A stretch of DNA of 64,000 nucleotides from Crenothrix sp. D3 (GCA_002134785.1 MBQZ01000010.1:22276-86275), one strand, 5' to 3'. Shown: positions 8,421 through 17,521, numbered from the stretch's first letter. Notes: generated from the sequence alone by a model not told the origin. Made by a program: numbers and translations.

Positions 8421-9581
8421 CTATGGATTTTTAGGTTTTTCATCTTCTGGTTTCTTCTCCGTGCTAGGTTTTTTTTCTGCACTTAAAAAACCAAGTTTAT
8501 CCAATACATTATTCACCATACCATTTAAACCTTCTTTATCAATTTTGTCTCTTTCACGCGCATCAAAAGCACCGACTAAAACGGCTAATAATATTGTCGC
8601 TATTAACACGGTCGTCGTTGTGTACCACGGCATCACCGTTGCCATTGCACCTAAATTCATAAGAAAAATGGCAACGGCAACAAGCATGACTGGTATTTCA
8701 GGAATTAAAATTTTAGCTGCAATTAATATGATAGATAATAAGGCAACAGTTTCCCAAATTAGTAACGCGCGGTGTGTTAATAATTTGTGTTTGTCGTCTT
8801 CTTTTGAGGGTAATTTTTCTATCTCTGGTTTACGTTTACTTTCTTCTTCAACACCATTTAATAATTCAGTCACGTTTATCTCCTTTTTAATCGATGGATA
8901 ATAATATTTTATGATTTTATTTTTTTCTAAATCTAATAACTCGTCGTAAGTAATAACCACTTTAGAATTTTCAGATAATGGAATACATTCCGTAGCGACC
9001 AAGCCTTTAATCGTACTATGTATATGTTTAAATTCTTTGCGAATAATCCCCAATAAAACCCTGCGGGTTGCGGTATTTCCTGTGACCCAAATAAAAATTT
9101 TCTTATCTTCTAAATCGGCTTTAATTAAGGCTTTATTATTTTCATGTGCTAATACTACGCCTGTACGCCAATAGGTTTTCTGGGAAATATATTCATGTAA
9201 ACGCACAATAAAACGTGAGAATACGCTGTGCGGTAAAATATCATAATGGTATTCAAAGCGTAAACTGTCAGCTTTATTCCAGTTTAAATCAGGTTCTTGA
9301 TTTTGTAATAACTCAGGAATTAAATAATTTTGCGTGTCGGTAATCGAAAAACATAATTCAAACTTGCGCATCATGTCGATAATAAATTGATGCTCTTTAA
9401 TGCTGGGATACGCGCTTGAATCTAGCATTCGTGCTAAATCTGTTGCCGCAAAAACGCCGTGACTTTTAAATAATTCTAAATTATTCAGCAGGTTATAAAC
9501 TGCATTTGTTACCCATTCGGGATTTAATACATTGGTTTCGCGTAAACGGTCAAAACGGTCATCATCACTAAAATTCAGCAC
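8421..9581 (-). pseudogene. ROCO GTPase, COR and membrane C-terminal part (separated by a stop codon)
   Basis: This is the C-terminal continuation of the LRR-Roc gene at 9717-11102. It is in the same frame (11102 down to 8421 is a multiple of three) and is separated only by a TAA at 9717-9719. Between that stop and the first usable start (GTG, 9581) the frame is open and reads as normal COR sequence (K-Q-S-L-E-E-N-K-D...). About 260 residues of COR-like sequence are followed by three hydrophobic helices (about residues 265-345), then a Lys/Glu/Pro-rich tail. Whether the fragment is translated alone, by readthrough, or not at all cannot be told. Confidence 0.75.
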
Positions 9582-9716
9582 AATGCCTAAATCATGTAAA
9601 AAACCGCATAAAGTGCTTTGACTACCTTGTTCAGTAATATCATGTTTTATACATAGATTTTTATAAGCATCATAACTAATATAATTATCTTTGTTTTCTT
9701 CCAGACTTTGTTTTAA

Positions 9717-11102
9717 TTAAAACCATGAAGCGGGCATTAAATCATGAATATGTGGTAATACAGAAACTGTCTCTTTTATGCCTAGGATTAATTCAGCAAT
9801 GCCTTTTCCTGTTACACAGGAAACCGAATAAAATTCTTTAATACTGGAATATTTGTCTTTTAAAAAACGTTGATTCAACGTTAAACGGTGTTCTTCATCG
9901 GATTTATTAATGGCAATTAAAATAGGTGAATCACTGCCAAAACTTTGAATGAGTTTAAGCCAATATTCTAAACGGCTTTCCTGTTCACCTCGCCGTGCAT
10001 CTAAGACTAAAATATAAACACTACGCTTGGTGAGAAAAAATTGATGGGTGGCGTGTAAGACTTCTTGACCGCCAAAATCCCAGACATTTAAACGGATATT
10101 ATGTCCATTAATTGGAAGTTTCCATTGATGTCTGTCTATACCTTCGGTTTTACACTGTATTTCAAATTTATCGTGTAATAAACGATTTACTAAGCAGGTT
10201 TTACCGACCGTACCATCCCCGACTAAAATCAGTTTGGCTTCATTAAGTGGAATGGGTTTTCTATTATCCGATGTTAAATAGGAATAGATTTCTGAACTAG
10301 ATTTTTCTAAAAACTCTTCAGGTAAATTAGAACTGTGTTGTGGTATATAAATACCTTCGCCTTGTTTTTTTAATTTGCCAATAACATTGGCGGGATAAAC
10401 TGGATTTTTCCTGACATCCAATACAACCAAATTTGTTAATAATTCAATTTCAGGCGGTAATTGCGTGAGTTTATTTTCTTTTAAATCAAGCGACTGCAAA
10501 GCCGTCAGTTGTGCAATTTCAGGCGGTAATTGCGTGAGTTGATTTCTGTATAAATAAAGCAATCGCAAAGCCGTTAATTGTGCAATTTCAGGCGGTAATT
10601 GCGTTAGTTGATTTTCGTATAAATAAAGCAATTGCAAAGCCGTCAGTTGTCCAATTTCAGGCGGTAATTGTGTGAGTTGATTTCCGCTTAAATTAAGCGA
10701 TTGCAAAGCCGTCAGTTGTCCAATTTCAGGCGGTAATTGTGTGAGTTGATTTGCGTATAAATAAAGTGTTTGCAAAGCCGTCAGTTGTGCAATTTCAGGC
10801 GGTAATTGTGTGAGTTGATTTTTGCTTAAATCAAGCGATTGCAAAGCCGTCAGTTGTGCAATTTCAGGCGGTAATTGTGTGAGTTGATTTCCCCATAAAT
10901 TAAGCGATTGCAAAGCCGTCAGTTGTCCAATTTCAGGCGGTAATTGTGTGAGTTGATTTCCCATTAAATTAAGCGATTGCAAAGCCGTCAGTTGTGCAAT
11001 TTCAGGCGGTAATTCGGTGATTCCTTTAAATGGCAAATCTAGCTTTATCGATTGTTCATCTTTCGCTTGCTGAATTTTTGCTAACAGTTCATCTTTAGTC
11101 AT
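9717..11102 (-). CDS. LRR-Roc GTPase (N-terminal part of an interrupted ROCO protein)
   Basis: The 461-residue product has eight near-identical 23-residue leucine-rich repeats with the consensus L-T-A-L-Q-S-L-x-L-x-x-N-Q-L-T-Q-L-P-P-E-I (residues 38-221) and one degenerate repeat. A Roc small-GTPase domain follows, with P-loop G-D-G-T-V-G-K-T, G3 D-F-G-G-Q-E, G4 N-K-S-D and G5 S-C-V-T-G-K-G. The frame stops at TAA just where a COR domain should begin; that domain continues in frame beyond it. ATG 11102 is preferred over GTG 11117. The gene lies between convergent nif genes, and bacterial ROCO functions are mostly unknown. Confidence 0.88.
   Translation of the reverse strand: MTKDELLAKIQQAKDEQSIKLDLPFKGITELPPEIAQLTALQSLNLMGNQLTQLPPEIGQLTALQSLNLWGNQLTQLPPEIAQLTALQSLDLSKNQLTQLPPEIAQLTALQTLYLYANQLTQLPPEIGQLTALQSLNLSGNQLTQLPPEIGQLTALQLLYLYENQLTQLPPEIAQLTALRLLYLYRNQLTQLPPEIAQLTALQSLDLKENKLTQLPPEIELLTNLVVLDVRKNPVYPANVIGKLKKQGEGIYIPQHSSNLPEEFLEKSSSEIYSYLTSDNRKPIPLNEAKLILVGDGTVGKTCLVNRLLHDKFEIQCKTEGIDRHQWKLPINGHNIRLNVWDFGGQEVLHATHQFFLTKRSVYILVLDARRGEQESRLEYWLKLIQSFGSDSPILIAINKSDEEHRLTLNQRFLKDKYSSIKEFYSVSCVTGKGIAELILGIKETVSVLPHIHDLMPASWF
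10440..10991 (-). repeat. Eight tandem 69-bp units encoding leucine-rich repeats
   Basis: The units are nearly identical at the DNA level (recurring GCAATTTCAGGCGGTAATTG on the + strand), which implies recent expansion or gene conversion and likely copy-number variation between strains. Confidence 0.9.
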
Positions 11103-11244
11103 AACGGTTATCCACACTGAATGGTCTTTGCTTAAGTCCTGTCAGTTTACCATCACCAGCCTGTTAAATAACGGTCTATCATGTATTCGATTCATTGGGC
11201 ATTTCAACAAGGAATAGCTAAAGCACAATAAAATGATGCTGTTC

Positions 11245-11330
11245 ATGGTGAGTTTCAGGAGAGCCTTGTCGAACCACATTCACACCATTCGACAAGCTCA
11301 CGACAGGCTTCGACAAGCTCAGTGCGAACG
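11245..11330. repeat. REP-like repeat (GAGCTTGTCGAA family)
   Basis: Two copies of TTCGACAAGCTCA flank CGACAGG and end in GTGCGAACGG. Relatives are at 48908-48970 and 52287-52390. It fills the gap between the ROCO start and the nifQ stop. Confidence 0.75.
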
Positions 11331-11352
11331 GTTTTTTTAATCACAAAATACT

Positions 11353-11958
11353 TTAGCTTATAGGTACGGGCGGGGTTTGAGTTTCAATAATCGTTTCTTC
11401 AGAGCCATAACATTGCCCATAATCAACGCACACTTGACACGAGGGCGCACGGCATAAATAGATGCCTTCTTCTTCACATAGTTGTTTGTAGAGGAATTTT
11501 TTCCATTTCATGTCGTGGGTATTTCGCGCCGCTAATTCGGGGAAGTTATAATTTAATAAAGCGGTGAGTTGCGGGCGTGACCATAAGCCTAAATCGTGCC
11601 ACAAATGATCGTCGCCTAAACAACCCGCAACTAGCAAGCCAATCACCCAATCCGTTTCAATGAGGTCTGGGCGGCTGTACTGTTTGAGTAGATTAATTAA
11701 ATCTTGCCGTTCTAGCATACGACTAAAATCCAATTGTTTGCCTGATGGCGCATACTCAGGCAAAGGATAATCGGCAAAATAATTGGTTGTTAACGAAATA
11801 AAGTCATGACACTCCAAACCCAAATAATCGGGCAATATGCTATTACCTACGCACCAACTAGCGACCATACACGCCAACCATTCATGATTATGGTCGTTGA
11901 TGGTGTGTCGAGTAAGCTGGGAATAAATAACTTCCCTGTCGATGTGTTGAAGTGTCAT
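11353..11958 (-). CDS. nifQ: NifQ, molybdenum donor for FeMo-cofactor
   Basis: A 201-residue protein with the C-terminal motif C-R-A-P-S-C-Q-V-C-V-D-Y-G-Q-C (C-x4-C-x2-C-x5-C), which binds the Mo-Fe-S cluster in NifQ. NifQ passes molybdenum to the NifEN/NifH scaffold. The length is slightly greater than typical (about 170-190). It is the last gene of the nifB operon, directly behind the FeSII-like gene (12 bp). Confidence 0.94.
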   Translation of the reverse strand: MTLQHIDREVIYSQLTRHTINDHNHEWLACMVASWCVGNSILPDYLGLECHDFISLTTNYFADYPLPEYAPSGKQLDFSRMLERQDLINLLKQYSRPDLIETDWVIGLLVAGCLGDDHLWHDLGLWSRPQLTALLNYNFPELAARNTHDMKWKKFLYKQLCEEEGIYLCRAPSCQVCVDYGQCYGSEETIIETQTPPVPIS

Positions 11959-11970
11959 GGTCTATTTTTT

Positions 11971-12321
11971 TCAGTATTGGACGAGTATATCTTCGTCCCT
12001 AACGACCATTTGGCACGCTAAACGCCATTTTGAGGGCAAATCGTCAACAATCATCTGTTCCATTTCTTCTTTGGTGATTTTGCCGATTTCTTGTAAGACC
12101 TTTTTTTCTTTTTCAGTTAAAGGCCCGCCCATACGTTGGTGTTTATCATCCACACTGCTAACTTGTACGGCACAAGTGCCACATTCGCCATCTTCGCATT
12201 CAAAGTGAATGGGGATTTTATTTTCCCGCGCGATTTTTAAAATGTTTTCAGTGTGGCTACCCGCCACTGCATAAACCGTTTTATCGCGGTAATCGGGGTT
12301 AGAAAAAGTAATTAATGCCAT
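11971..12321 (-). CDS. [2Fe-2S] protein resembling Shethna protein II (FeSII)
   Basis: The 116-residue plant-type [2Fe-2S] ferredoxin has ligands in C-E-D-G-E-C-G-T-C and a distal L-A-C-Q. Unlike an ordinary ferredoxin it has a roughly 30-residue helical insertion (L-T-E-K-E-K-K-V-L-Q-E-I-G-K-I) before D-L-P-S-K-W-R-L-A-C-Q-M-V-V-R-D-E-D. That insertion and the D-E-D-I-L-V-x-Y ending match the A. vinelandii FeSII protein as I remember it. FeSII forms an inactive, oxygen-protected complex with NifH and NifDK. Finding it in a nifB operon supports a conformational protection role here (inference). Confidence 0.85.
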   Translation of the reverse strand: MALITFSNPDYRDKTVYAVAGSHTENILKIARENKIPIHFECEDGECGTCAVQVSSVDDKHQRMGGPLTEKEKKVLQEIGKITKEEMEQMIVDDLPSKWRLACQMVVRDEDILVQY

Positions 12322-12342
12322 GAAAAGCTCCTTGTTATTTAA

Positions 12343-12651
<309 letters not shown>

Positions 12652-12660
12652 TTAAAGTAG

Positions 12661-13944
12661 TTAAGCAAGATCAGCCATATCAATTACTTTGGCTTGTCGT
12701 AAACCCAGTAGTTCTTGCGCTAATTCATGCCCGAATTCACGACACTGATTCATTTCTTCATCAGTCGGAATGAGTTTTATGCGGATTCCTGCAATGGGAA
12801 CGCGCAATTTGAGACCGCGTAAACGGTCTTCAACCATTTTTACGCCTTCGCCTGTCCAACCGTAAGAGCCGAACACGCCGCCCAGTTTGCCTTTCATGCT
12901 GACCACTGCCAGTGATGATAATAAATCCCACACAGGTTTGACTGCATCGCCGTTAATGGTTGGCGTACCAAATACGATGCCGTCCGCGCTCTCAATCAAA
13001 TCGACAAACGGCGATATTTCGCTGCCTTCCAAGTCGTAGAGTGAGACGCGCACGTTTTCGATACCCATCGCGCCTTCATAAATGGCTTCTGCCATACGCC
13101 GCGTATTGCCGTAAGAGCTGATATAGAAAATCAATAAGGTTTTCTCATTCGCGCTGATTTCACTTTGTAACGCAGACCGTGACAGTTCACGGTAACGCTG
13201 CACATAACGTTGCGGTTGATCGCATAAAAAAGGGCCATGCGCGGGTAGAATTTTGCTCAACGGTAACAGGGGTTCAATAATGTCTAAGGCGGTGTTCACG
13301 AATGTTTTAAACGGGCGCATGATGTGCGCGTAGTAATATTCAAACGAAAAGCGAAAATCGCCGACTTCGTCATTAAACAGCCGTGTATCACAAAAATGAC
13401 AGCCAAACACATCACCCGAAAACAGAATTTTTTCTTCAATCAAATGCGTACATTGGGTGTCAGGCCAATGTAAATAAGGCGTGTGTAAAAAACTAAGGGT
13501 TCTATCGCCTAGCGTGACCGTGTCGCCTGTTAATACGGGGGTAAAATCGAAGGCATCTTGTTTTAACAAGGCTTTGAGCATTGACTGGGCTTTTTGCGAA
13601 ATATAGAGCCGCGCTTGCGGCGCACGGCGCATGAGTTCGGGTAATGCCCCAGAATGGTCTGGTTCTAAGTGATTCAGGACAATGACGCTGATTTCGTCAT
13701 AACGGGCGACTGATTCCAAACGAGCAAAAAAATCACCCGCGAAACCTTCTTTCACGGTATCAATCACCGCTACCCCTGCACTACCGCGTACCAAATAAGC
13801 GTTATAGCTAGTCCCGTTAGCGGTTTTTAAAATAATATCGAAAGTGCGTAACGAGGGGTCTAACGCACCTATCCAATGCACACGCTCGGACAACGCCACC
13901 GCTTGTGGGACGTTATCTGCATTGACTAGCGCGGGTTTATTCAT
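12661..13944 (-). CDS. Flavodiiron protein (FprA-type A-class flavoprotein)
   Basis: A 427-residue protein with an N-terminal metallo-beta-lactamase-like diiron domain and a C-terminal flavodoxin domain (from about residue 265). Diiron ligands are visible: H-L-E-P-D-H (His, Glu, Asp, His), a His in Y-L-H-W, Asp in S-G-D-V-F-G and His in P-A-H-G-P. The FMN loop is S-S-Y-G-N-T-R. Such enzymes reduce O2 to water or NO to N2O. Its start overlaps the nifO end by 8 bp. In a nifB operon it is best explained as an oxygen scavenger guarding nitrogenase. Confidence 0.92.
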   Translation of the reverse strand: MNKPALVNADNVPQAVALSERVHWIGALDPSLRTFDIILKTANGTSYNAYLVRGSAGVAVIDTVKEGFAGDFFARLESVARYDEISVIVLNHLEPDHSGALPELMRRAPQARLYISQKAQSMLKALLKQDAFDFTPVLTGDTVTLGDRTLSFLHTPYLHWPDTQCTHLIEEKILFSGDVFGCHFCDTRLFNDEVGDFRFSFEYYYAHIMRPFKTFVNTALDIIEPLLPLSKILPAHGPFLCDQPQRYVQRYRELSRSALQSEISANEKTLLIFYISSYGNTRRMAEAIYEGAMGIENVRVSLYDLEGSEISPFVDLIESADGIVFGTPTINGDAVKPVWDLLSSLAVVSMKGKLGGVFGSYGWTGEGVKMVEDRLRGLKLRVPIAGIRIKLIPTDEEMNQCREFGHELAQELLGLRQAKVIDMADLA

Positions 13945-14359
13945 GACGGCAAGACTGCTCAGTTGCCGAACGTGAACAGCTTTCTAAATCCTGTTCTGCA
14001 TTCATGGCTAAGCCCAATAAGCAAGCGGTCACTTTTTCAAAATCAAACCCTGCTAACCGTTGTTCGCCTATCTGCATTAACGGGCGGCGTATTAATAGCG
14101 AATTTTCTAGCATTAACGCGAGGGCTTGCTGTTCGTTGAGGCTATCAGGTTCAACTTCGCCGTGTTTAATCGCAGGTGCGCTGTAGTTAAACCACTCGCG
14201 TACAGGCAAATCAGCAAAAAATAAGCGTAGTTGATCGGCTTGCCATGTTTCGGTGAGTAAATTTTTAGCGATGACGGTATGTCCCGCGTCAGTCAATAAA
14301 CGTTTTTGCCGTGTGTTATTCGCACAGCCCGTTTTCTCATAAAAAGTCACCGTTGCCAT
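13937..14359 (-). CDS. nifO: NifO, ArsC/Spx-like nitrogenase-associated protein
   Basis: A 140-residue thioredoxin-fold protein of the ArsC/Spx group. It starts V-T-F-Y-E-K-T-G-C-A-N-N and has L-L-I-R-R-P-L-M, the R-R-P motif of the family. Nif-linked members are called NifO, with an incompletely understood role in molybdenum or cofactor use and nitrate effects. It sits between fdxN and the flavodiiron gene, overlapping the latter. Confidence 0.87.
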   Translation of the reverse strand: MATVTFYEKTGCANNTRQKRLLTDAGHTVIAKNLLTETWQADQLRLFFADLPVREWFNYSAPAIKHGEVEPDSLNEQQALALMLENSLLIRRPLMQIGEQRLAGFDFEKVTACLLGLAMNAEQDLESCSRSATEQSCRHE

Positions 14360-14360
14360 G

Positions 14361-14639
14361 TCAATGCGCCTGTAGTTCTGCCATTGCTTCTGCCATTTTT
14401 TCAGGTGGAATGCCTGTTAATGAGCCAGCAGGATTAATTTCTTCGCCGAATGAATTCAAAATCGCGCCTTCAATTGGGCAGATACTGGCACATTGAAAAT
14501 CCGCAAATGCCCCTTCGCATTCAGTACATTTTTTCGCATCCACTAGAAAATGCGGCTTAGCTTCATAAATCGCATTGCTAGGACAGACGGGTAAACACGC
14601 GAAGCAATTAACGCAAGATTCAATAATTTTTACTGCCAT
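14361..14639 (-). CDS. fdxN: FdxN-type 2[4Fe-4S] ferredoxin
   Basis: A 92-residue ferredoxin with C-V-N-C-F-A-C and L-P-V-C-P, then C-T-E-C with the enlarged loop before C-A-S-I-C-P, plus a roughly 25-residue helical extension. It is the ferredoxin usually found next to nifB and needed for NifB turnover (family knowledge). ATG 14639 (M-A-V-K-I-I-E) is chosen over the upstream in-frame start at 14675 because AGAGG precedes it and the upstream stretch reads through the intergenic repeat. Confidence 0.9.
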   Translation of the reverse strand: MAVKIIESCVNCFACLPVCPSNAIYEAKPHFLVDAKKCTECEGAFADFQCASICPIEGAILNSFGEEINPAGSLTGIPPEKMAEAMAELQAH

Positions 14640-14664
14640 GATGAAAACCTCTTTTTCTCGTCTT

Positions 14665-14763
14665 CTCGTTCCCACGCGCTGCGTGGGAATGCCTTAACAC
14701 CGCGCTGCGGTGTGTGGCGGAGCATCGCCTAAACTGCATTCCCACGCGGCGCGTGGGAACGAG
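14665..14763. repeat. Paired palindromes CGTTCCCACGC...GCGTGGGAA
   Basis: Two hairpin units (14665-14692 and 14734-14763) in inverted orientation with a GC-rich middle, between nifB and fdxN. Single relatives occur at 17485-17514 and 18642-18671 in the rnf operon. As transcripts they form strong stems that may tune downstream expression. Confidence 0.8.
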
Positions 14764-14772
14764 TGTTAACGC

Positions 14773-16263
14773 CTACGCACTCGCCCGAATCGGTGCATTC
14801 TCAGCTGTCAACTTTCCAGCCTTCGCCATTTCTCGATAAACCGCCATTACCGCATCTTCAATGTTTTCCATTGCGTGTTCACCGTTGGGCATAATTCCCG
14901 CTTTTTCCAACATTTCCCACGGCTCATAACCGACTTTAGAACACAGCACCGCTTCACAGCCTGCTAAGGAATGAATCGTGCGTTGCAGAGTCGATTCGGT
15001 TTCGCCGCAGCTAATATCACCACTGCAATAAGCATCCGCTTTGCGGTGACTGATAAACCGCACCCCACTGGGCGAGGCTTCATAAATTAAAAATTCTTTC
15101 GCATGACCAAAATGCACGTTAATCACGCCTTGACCGCTAGTCGCCACCGCCATTAACACAGGACGTGTAGTCATGCGTTCTGCTTGTTTTTGCGCTTCGG
15201 CTTTTTGGGCTTTTTCTAAACGTTTACTGTCCATTTCTTCCTGAATTGCCGCATGAATCACCTTGCGTTTTTCCATCGCCGCTTGATAATCGATGTCCAT
15301 ATCCTCGATTTTATCCAGCGTAAATTCATCACCTCTGTCTTCGCCCAACATACCAACTGCATCGGCGCGGCATTGGCGACAATGGCGCATCATATTCATA
15401 TCGCCAGAACAACTATCTTGCAGGTCTTGTAATTCCTCTGGCGTAGGGCCTCGTTGCCCCATCACCCCATAAAACGTGCCGTGTTCCGCTTCGGCAATCA
15501 ACGGCATCACGTTATGCAAAAACGCGCCTTTAGATTTCACTACACGGCTGACTTCGGCTAAATGCTCGTCATTAATCCCAGGAATCATCACCGAATTGAC
15601 TTTGACCAGAATGCCTTTAGCAATCAGCATTTCCAGCCCTTTTTGTTGCTGTTCAATCAGGATTTTCGCGGCTTTCACGCCTTTAATGCGGCGGTTATTC
15701 CAGAAAATCCACGGATAAATTTTCGCGCCGATTTCAGGGTCTACGCAGTTAATCGTAATCGTGACATGATCGATATTGTGCTTAGCTAACTCCTCCACCG
15801 CAGCAGGCAACGCCAAGCCATTCGTAGACACGCATAACTTAATATCAGGTGCTTCTTCGCTTAAACGTCTAAAGGTTTCAAAGGTTTTTTCTGGATTAGC
15901 AAGCGGATCGCCTGGCCCTGCGATACCTAGCACCGTCATTTGGGGAATATTCGCCGCCACTGCCATTGTTTTTTTAACGGCTTGGTCAGGCGTTAATACT
16001 TCGGACACCACACCTGGCCGTGATTCATTGGCGCAATCGTATTTACGATTACAGTAATGGCATTGAATATTGCACGCAGGCGCGACTGCGACGTGCATAC
16101 GCGCAAAATAATGATGTGCGTCTTCAGAGTAACAGGGGTGATTTTGTACCTTTTCCCGAATTGCATCGGGCAAGCTATCTATTTGGCTATCAGTAGAGCC
16201 ACAAGAACTGGCAGCACAGCCGCTTTTCGCTTCAGGTACGTTGTTCAATACGGGTAATTGCAT
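14773..16263 (-). CDS. nifB: NifB, radical SAM NifB-co synthase
   Basis: The 496-residue protein has a radical SAM core (C-N-I-Q-C-H-Y-C, followed by the NifB-typical N-E-S-R-P-G-V) and a C-terminal NifX-like domain (V-H-F-G-H-A-K-E-F). It builds the carbide-containing Fe-S precursor of FeMo-co from two [4Fe-4S] clusters. ATG 16263 is chosen because the ATG at 16311 would lie inside the sigma-54 promoter and upstream of transcription. GAGG precedes ATG 16263. It heads the operon ending with nifQ. Confidence 0.96.
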   Translation of the reverse strand: MQLPVLNNVPEAKSGCAASSCGSTDSQIDSLPDAIREKVQNHPCYSEDAHHYFARMHVAVAPACNIQCHYCNRKYDCANESRPGVVSEVLTPDQAVKKTMAVAANIPQMTVLGIAGPGDPLANPEKTFETFRRLSEEAPDIKLCVSTNGLALPAAVEELAKHNIDHVTITINCVDPEIGAKIYPWIFWNNRRIKGVKAAKILIEQQQKGLEMLIAKGILVKVNSVMIPGINDEHLAEVSRVVKSKGAFLHNVMPLIAEAEHGTFYGVMGQRGPTPEELQDLQDSCSGDMNMMRHCRQCRADAVGMLGEDRGDEFTLDKIEDMDIDYQAAMEKRKVIHAAIQEEMDSKRLEKAQKAEAQKQAERMTTRPVLMAVATSGQGVINVHFGHAKEFLIYEASPSGVRFISHRKADAYCSGDISCGETESTLQRTIHSLAGCEAVLCSKVGYEPWEMLEKAGIMPNGEHAMENIEDAVMAVYREMAKAGKLTAENAPIRASA

Positions 16264-16299
16264 GGGAGTGACCTCGATTGTGTGCATTACTTGAGTAAA

Positions 16300-16316
16300 A
16301 GCACAGGTCATGCCAA
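16300..16316 (-). promoter_or_regulatory. Sigma-54 promoter of the nifB operon
   Basis: Reading the minus strand, TTGGCATGACCTGTGCT has the invariant GG and GC twelve bases apart, as in TGGCAC-N5-TTGCW. Transcription should start near 16289, 26 bases before the nifB ATG. Confidence 0.85.
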
Positions 16317-16377
16317 TAGCGATTTTTTATTTTATCTTATTGATTTATTGAGTTATTTTTTTAACAATTGATTGAAT

Positions 16378-16393
16378 TGTCGTAAAGATGACA
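16378..16393. promoter_or_regulatory. NifA upstream activator site 1
   Basis: TGT-CGTAAAGATG-ACA is a perfect TGT-N10-ACA. It lies about 75 bp upstream of the nifB -24 element. Confidence 0.8.
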
Positions 16394-16410
16394 GGGGAAA
16401 TTTTCAGTTT

Positions 16411-16426
16411 TGTTAGTAATAGAACA
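16411..16426. promoter_or_regulatory. NifA upstream activator site 2
   Basis: TGT-TAGTAATAGA-ACA is a second perfect site, 33 bp from the first, which places both on about the same face of the helix. Confidence 0.8.
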
Positions 16427-16741
16427 GGGTCTTACTGAGGTCGTAATAGAGTTTCTGAAAAAAACGTTGGTTTTAAACGTGTCAAAAATGTAGGAAATTA
16501 CAGATTTTGCCCTTATGAAAAAGAAGCGACATCAAAAAGTCACCTAATTACGGATGTTACGCATTGGTAGTGAGTTAAACCTGTGCCATTTGAAATGGCG
16601 TACCTGTATTTACTAGGTGTCTAAACTGTTCATCGTTCGGAGTCCAAGGAGCATGACTTGGATTCCTAATGATAGATTTTGATTTTTTGTGTCTTTCGTG
16701 CTTTTCGTGAATTATTGCTTTTTCATGCGTAACATCATCAT
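16427..16741. other. Gene-free stretch between the nifB control region and rnfG
   Basis: No credible coding frame was found, and no rnfE or rnfE remnant is recognisable. A copy of the TGTCTTTCGTGCTTTTCGTG element is at about 16690-16712 (also seen at 55055-55075), and GTTACGCATTG near 16556 resembles the left end of the insertion sequence at the right edge of the window. Confidence 0.5.
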
Positions 16742-17437
16742 TCATTTAAGTAATTCTTCTTTTTTGTCTTTAAATAATTGTAAACTGCGATAAGTGGCTT
16801 GTAAGGTTTTGCGCGGGGTAATGGTTGCGCCTGCGAATTGATCGAACTGCCCGCCATCTTTTTTTACTGCCCATTTTTCTGGGCTTAAATTCGCTAAGGA
16901 AAAGCCGTTAAAACTTAAAATCCACGGTGATTTTGCGAGTTCAATTTTATCGCCTAAGCCAGGGGTTTCTTTATGGCTTAATACTCGCACGCCAAGCACA
17001 TTGCCGTTGCGATCTATGCCGATAATCATATCAATCGCGCCTGAATAACCGTCTGGGGCGGTAAATTTAAATGCCACAGCGGTGACTTCACCTGCTTTTT
17101 TGGCTTTATAAACCAGTGTGTCTGCTGTGCCGATGTTGTATTGGGCAGAAGAGACTATTATGGTGTCTTGTAGTAAATCGTTATCGTACAGCGTGGCGGG
17201 GACAACTTCGGCGAGCGAGTGTTTTAAATCTTCGTCTAGGCGTTGTTGTATTGAGCCTTGGGTACTGCAATTGGTAAAGCCTAGTAGCACACTGGCAAGT
17301 AAGGCAAAACCTGCCAGTATGCCTGTTTGAAATTCTAGTTTTGGTCTGAGTGTCGCTAAATGTTCTGGAGCTAACCAGCGTTTTAGCCACGCTAGGATGG
17401 CAGCGATTTTTTCACGGTGGGCGGGAGTGAGTTTCAT
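16742..17437 (-). CDS. rnfG: RnfG, FMN-containing subunit of the Rnf complex
   Basis: A 231-residue protein with one N-terminal membrane helix (about residues 33-52) and a periplasmic FMN-binding domain. The flavinylation motif is seen in F-A-G-A-T-I-T-P-R, where FMN is attached to Thr. ATG 17437 (M-K-L-T-P-A-H-R) is preferred to the in-frame upstream start at 17503, which lies in the repeat behind rnfD. It is last in rnfABCDG. Rnf uses the membrane ion gradient to make low-potential ferredoxin or flavodoxin for nitrogenase. Confidence 0.92.
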   Translation of the reverse strand: MKLTPAHREKIAAILAWLKRWLAPEHLATLRPKLEFQTGILAGFALLASVLLGFTNCSTQGSIQQRLDEDLKHSLAEVVPATLYDNDLLQDTIIVSSAQYNIGTADTLVYKAKKAGEVTAVAFKFTAPDGYSGAIDMIIGIDRNGNVLGVRVLSHKETPGLGDKIELAKSPWILSFNGFSLANLSPEKWAVKKDGGQFDQFAGATITPRKTLQATYRSLQLFKDKKEELLK

Positions 17438-17484
17438 TTTTCGTTCTCTGCTGATTAGCTGTTGGTCAACGCGGCGCGTTGACA

Positions 17485-17514
17485 CTGCATTCCCACGCGG
17501 CACGTGGGAACGAG
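17485..17514. repeat. CGTTCCCACGC-family palindrome between rnfD and rnfG
   Basis: A single unit of the repeat seen at 14665-14763. It lies a few bases after the rnfD stop and forms a strong GC hairpin. Confidence 0.75.
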
Positions 17515-17521
17515 AAAATAA

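Noticed and set aside
10440..10991. Regular 69-bp direct repeats that could suggest a CRISPR array
   Set aside because: No unique spacers; the units are in frame and encode leucine-rich repeats.
16264..16311. 16-residue N-terminal extension of NifB from ATG 16311
   Set aside because: It lies within and upstream of the sigma-54 promoter, so it would not be transcribed.
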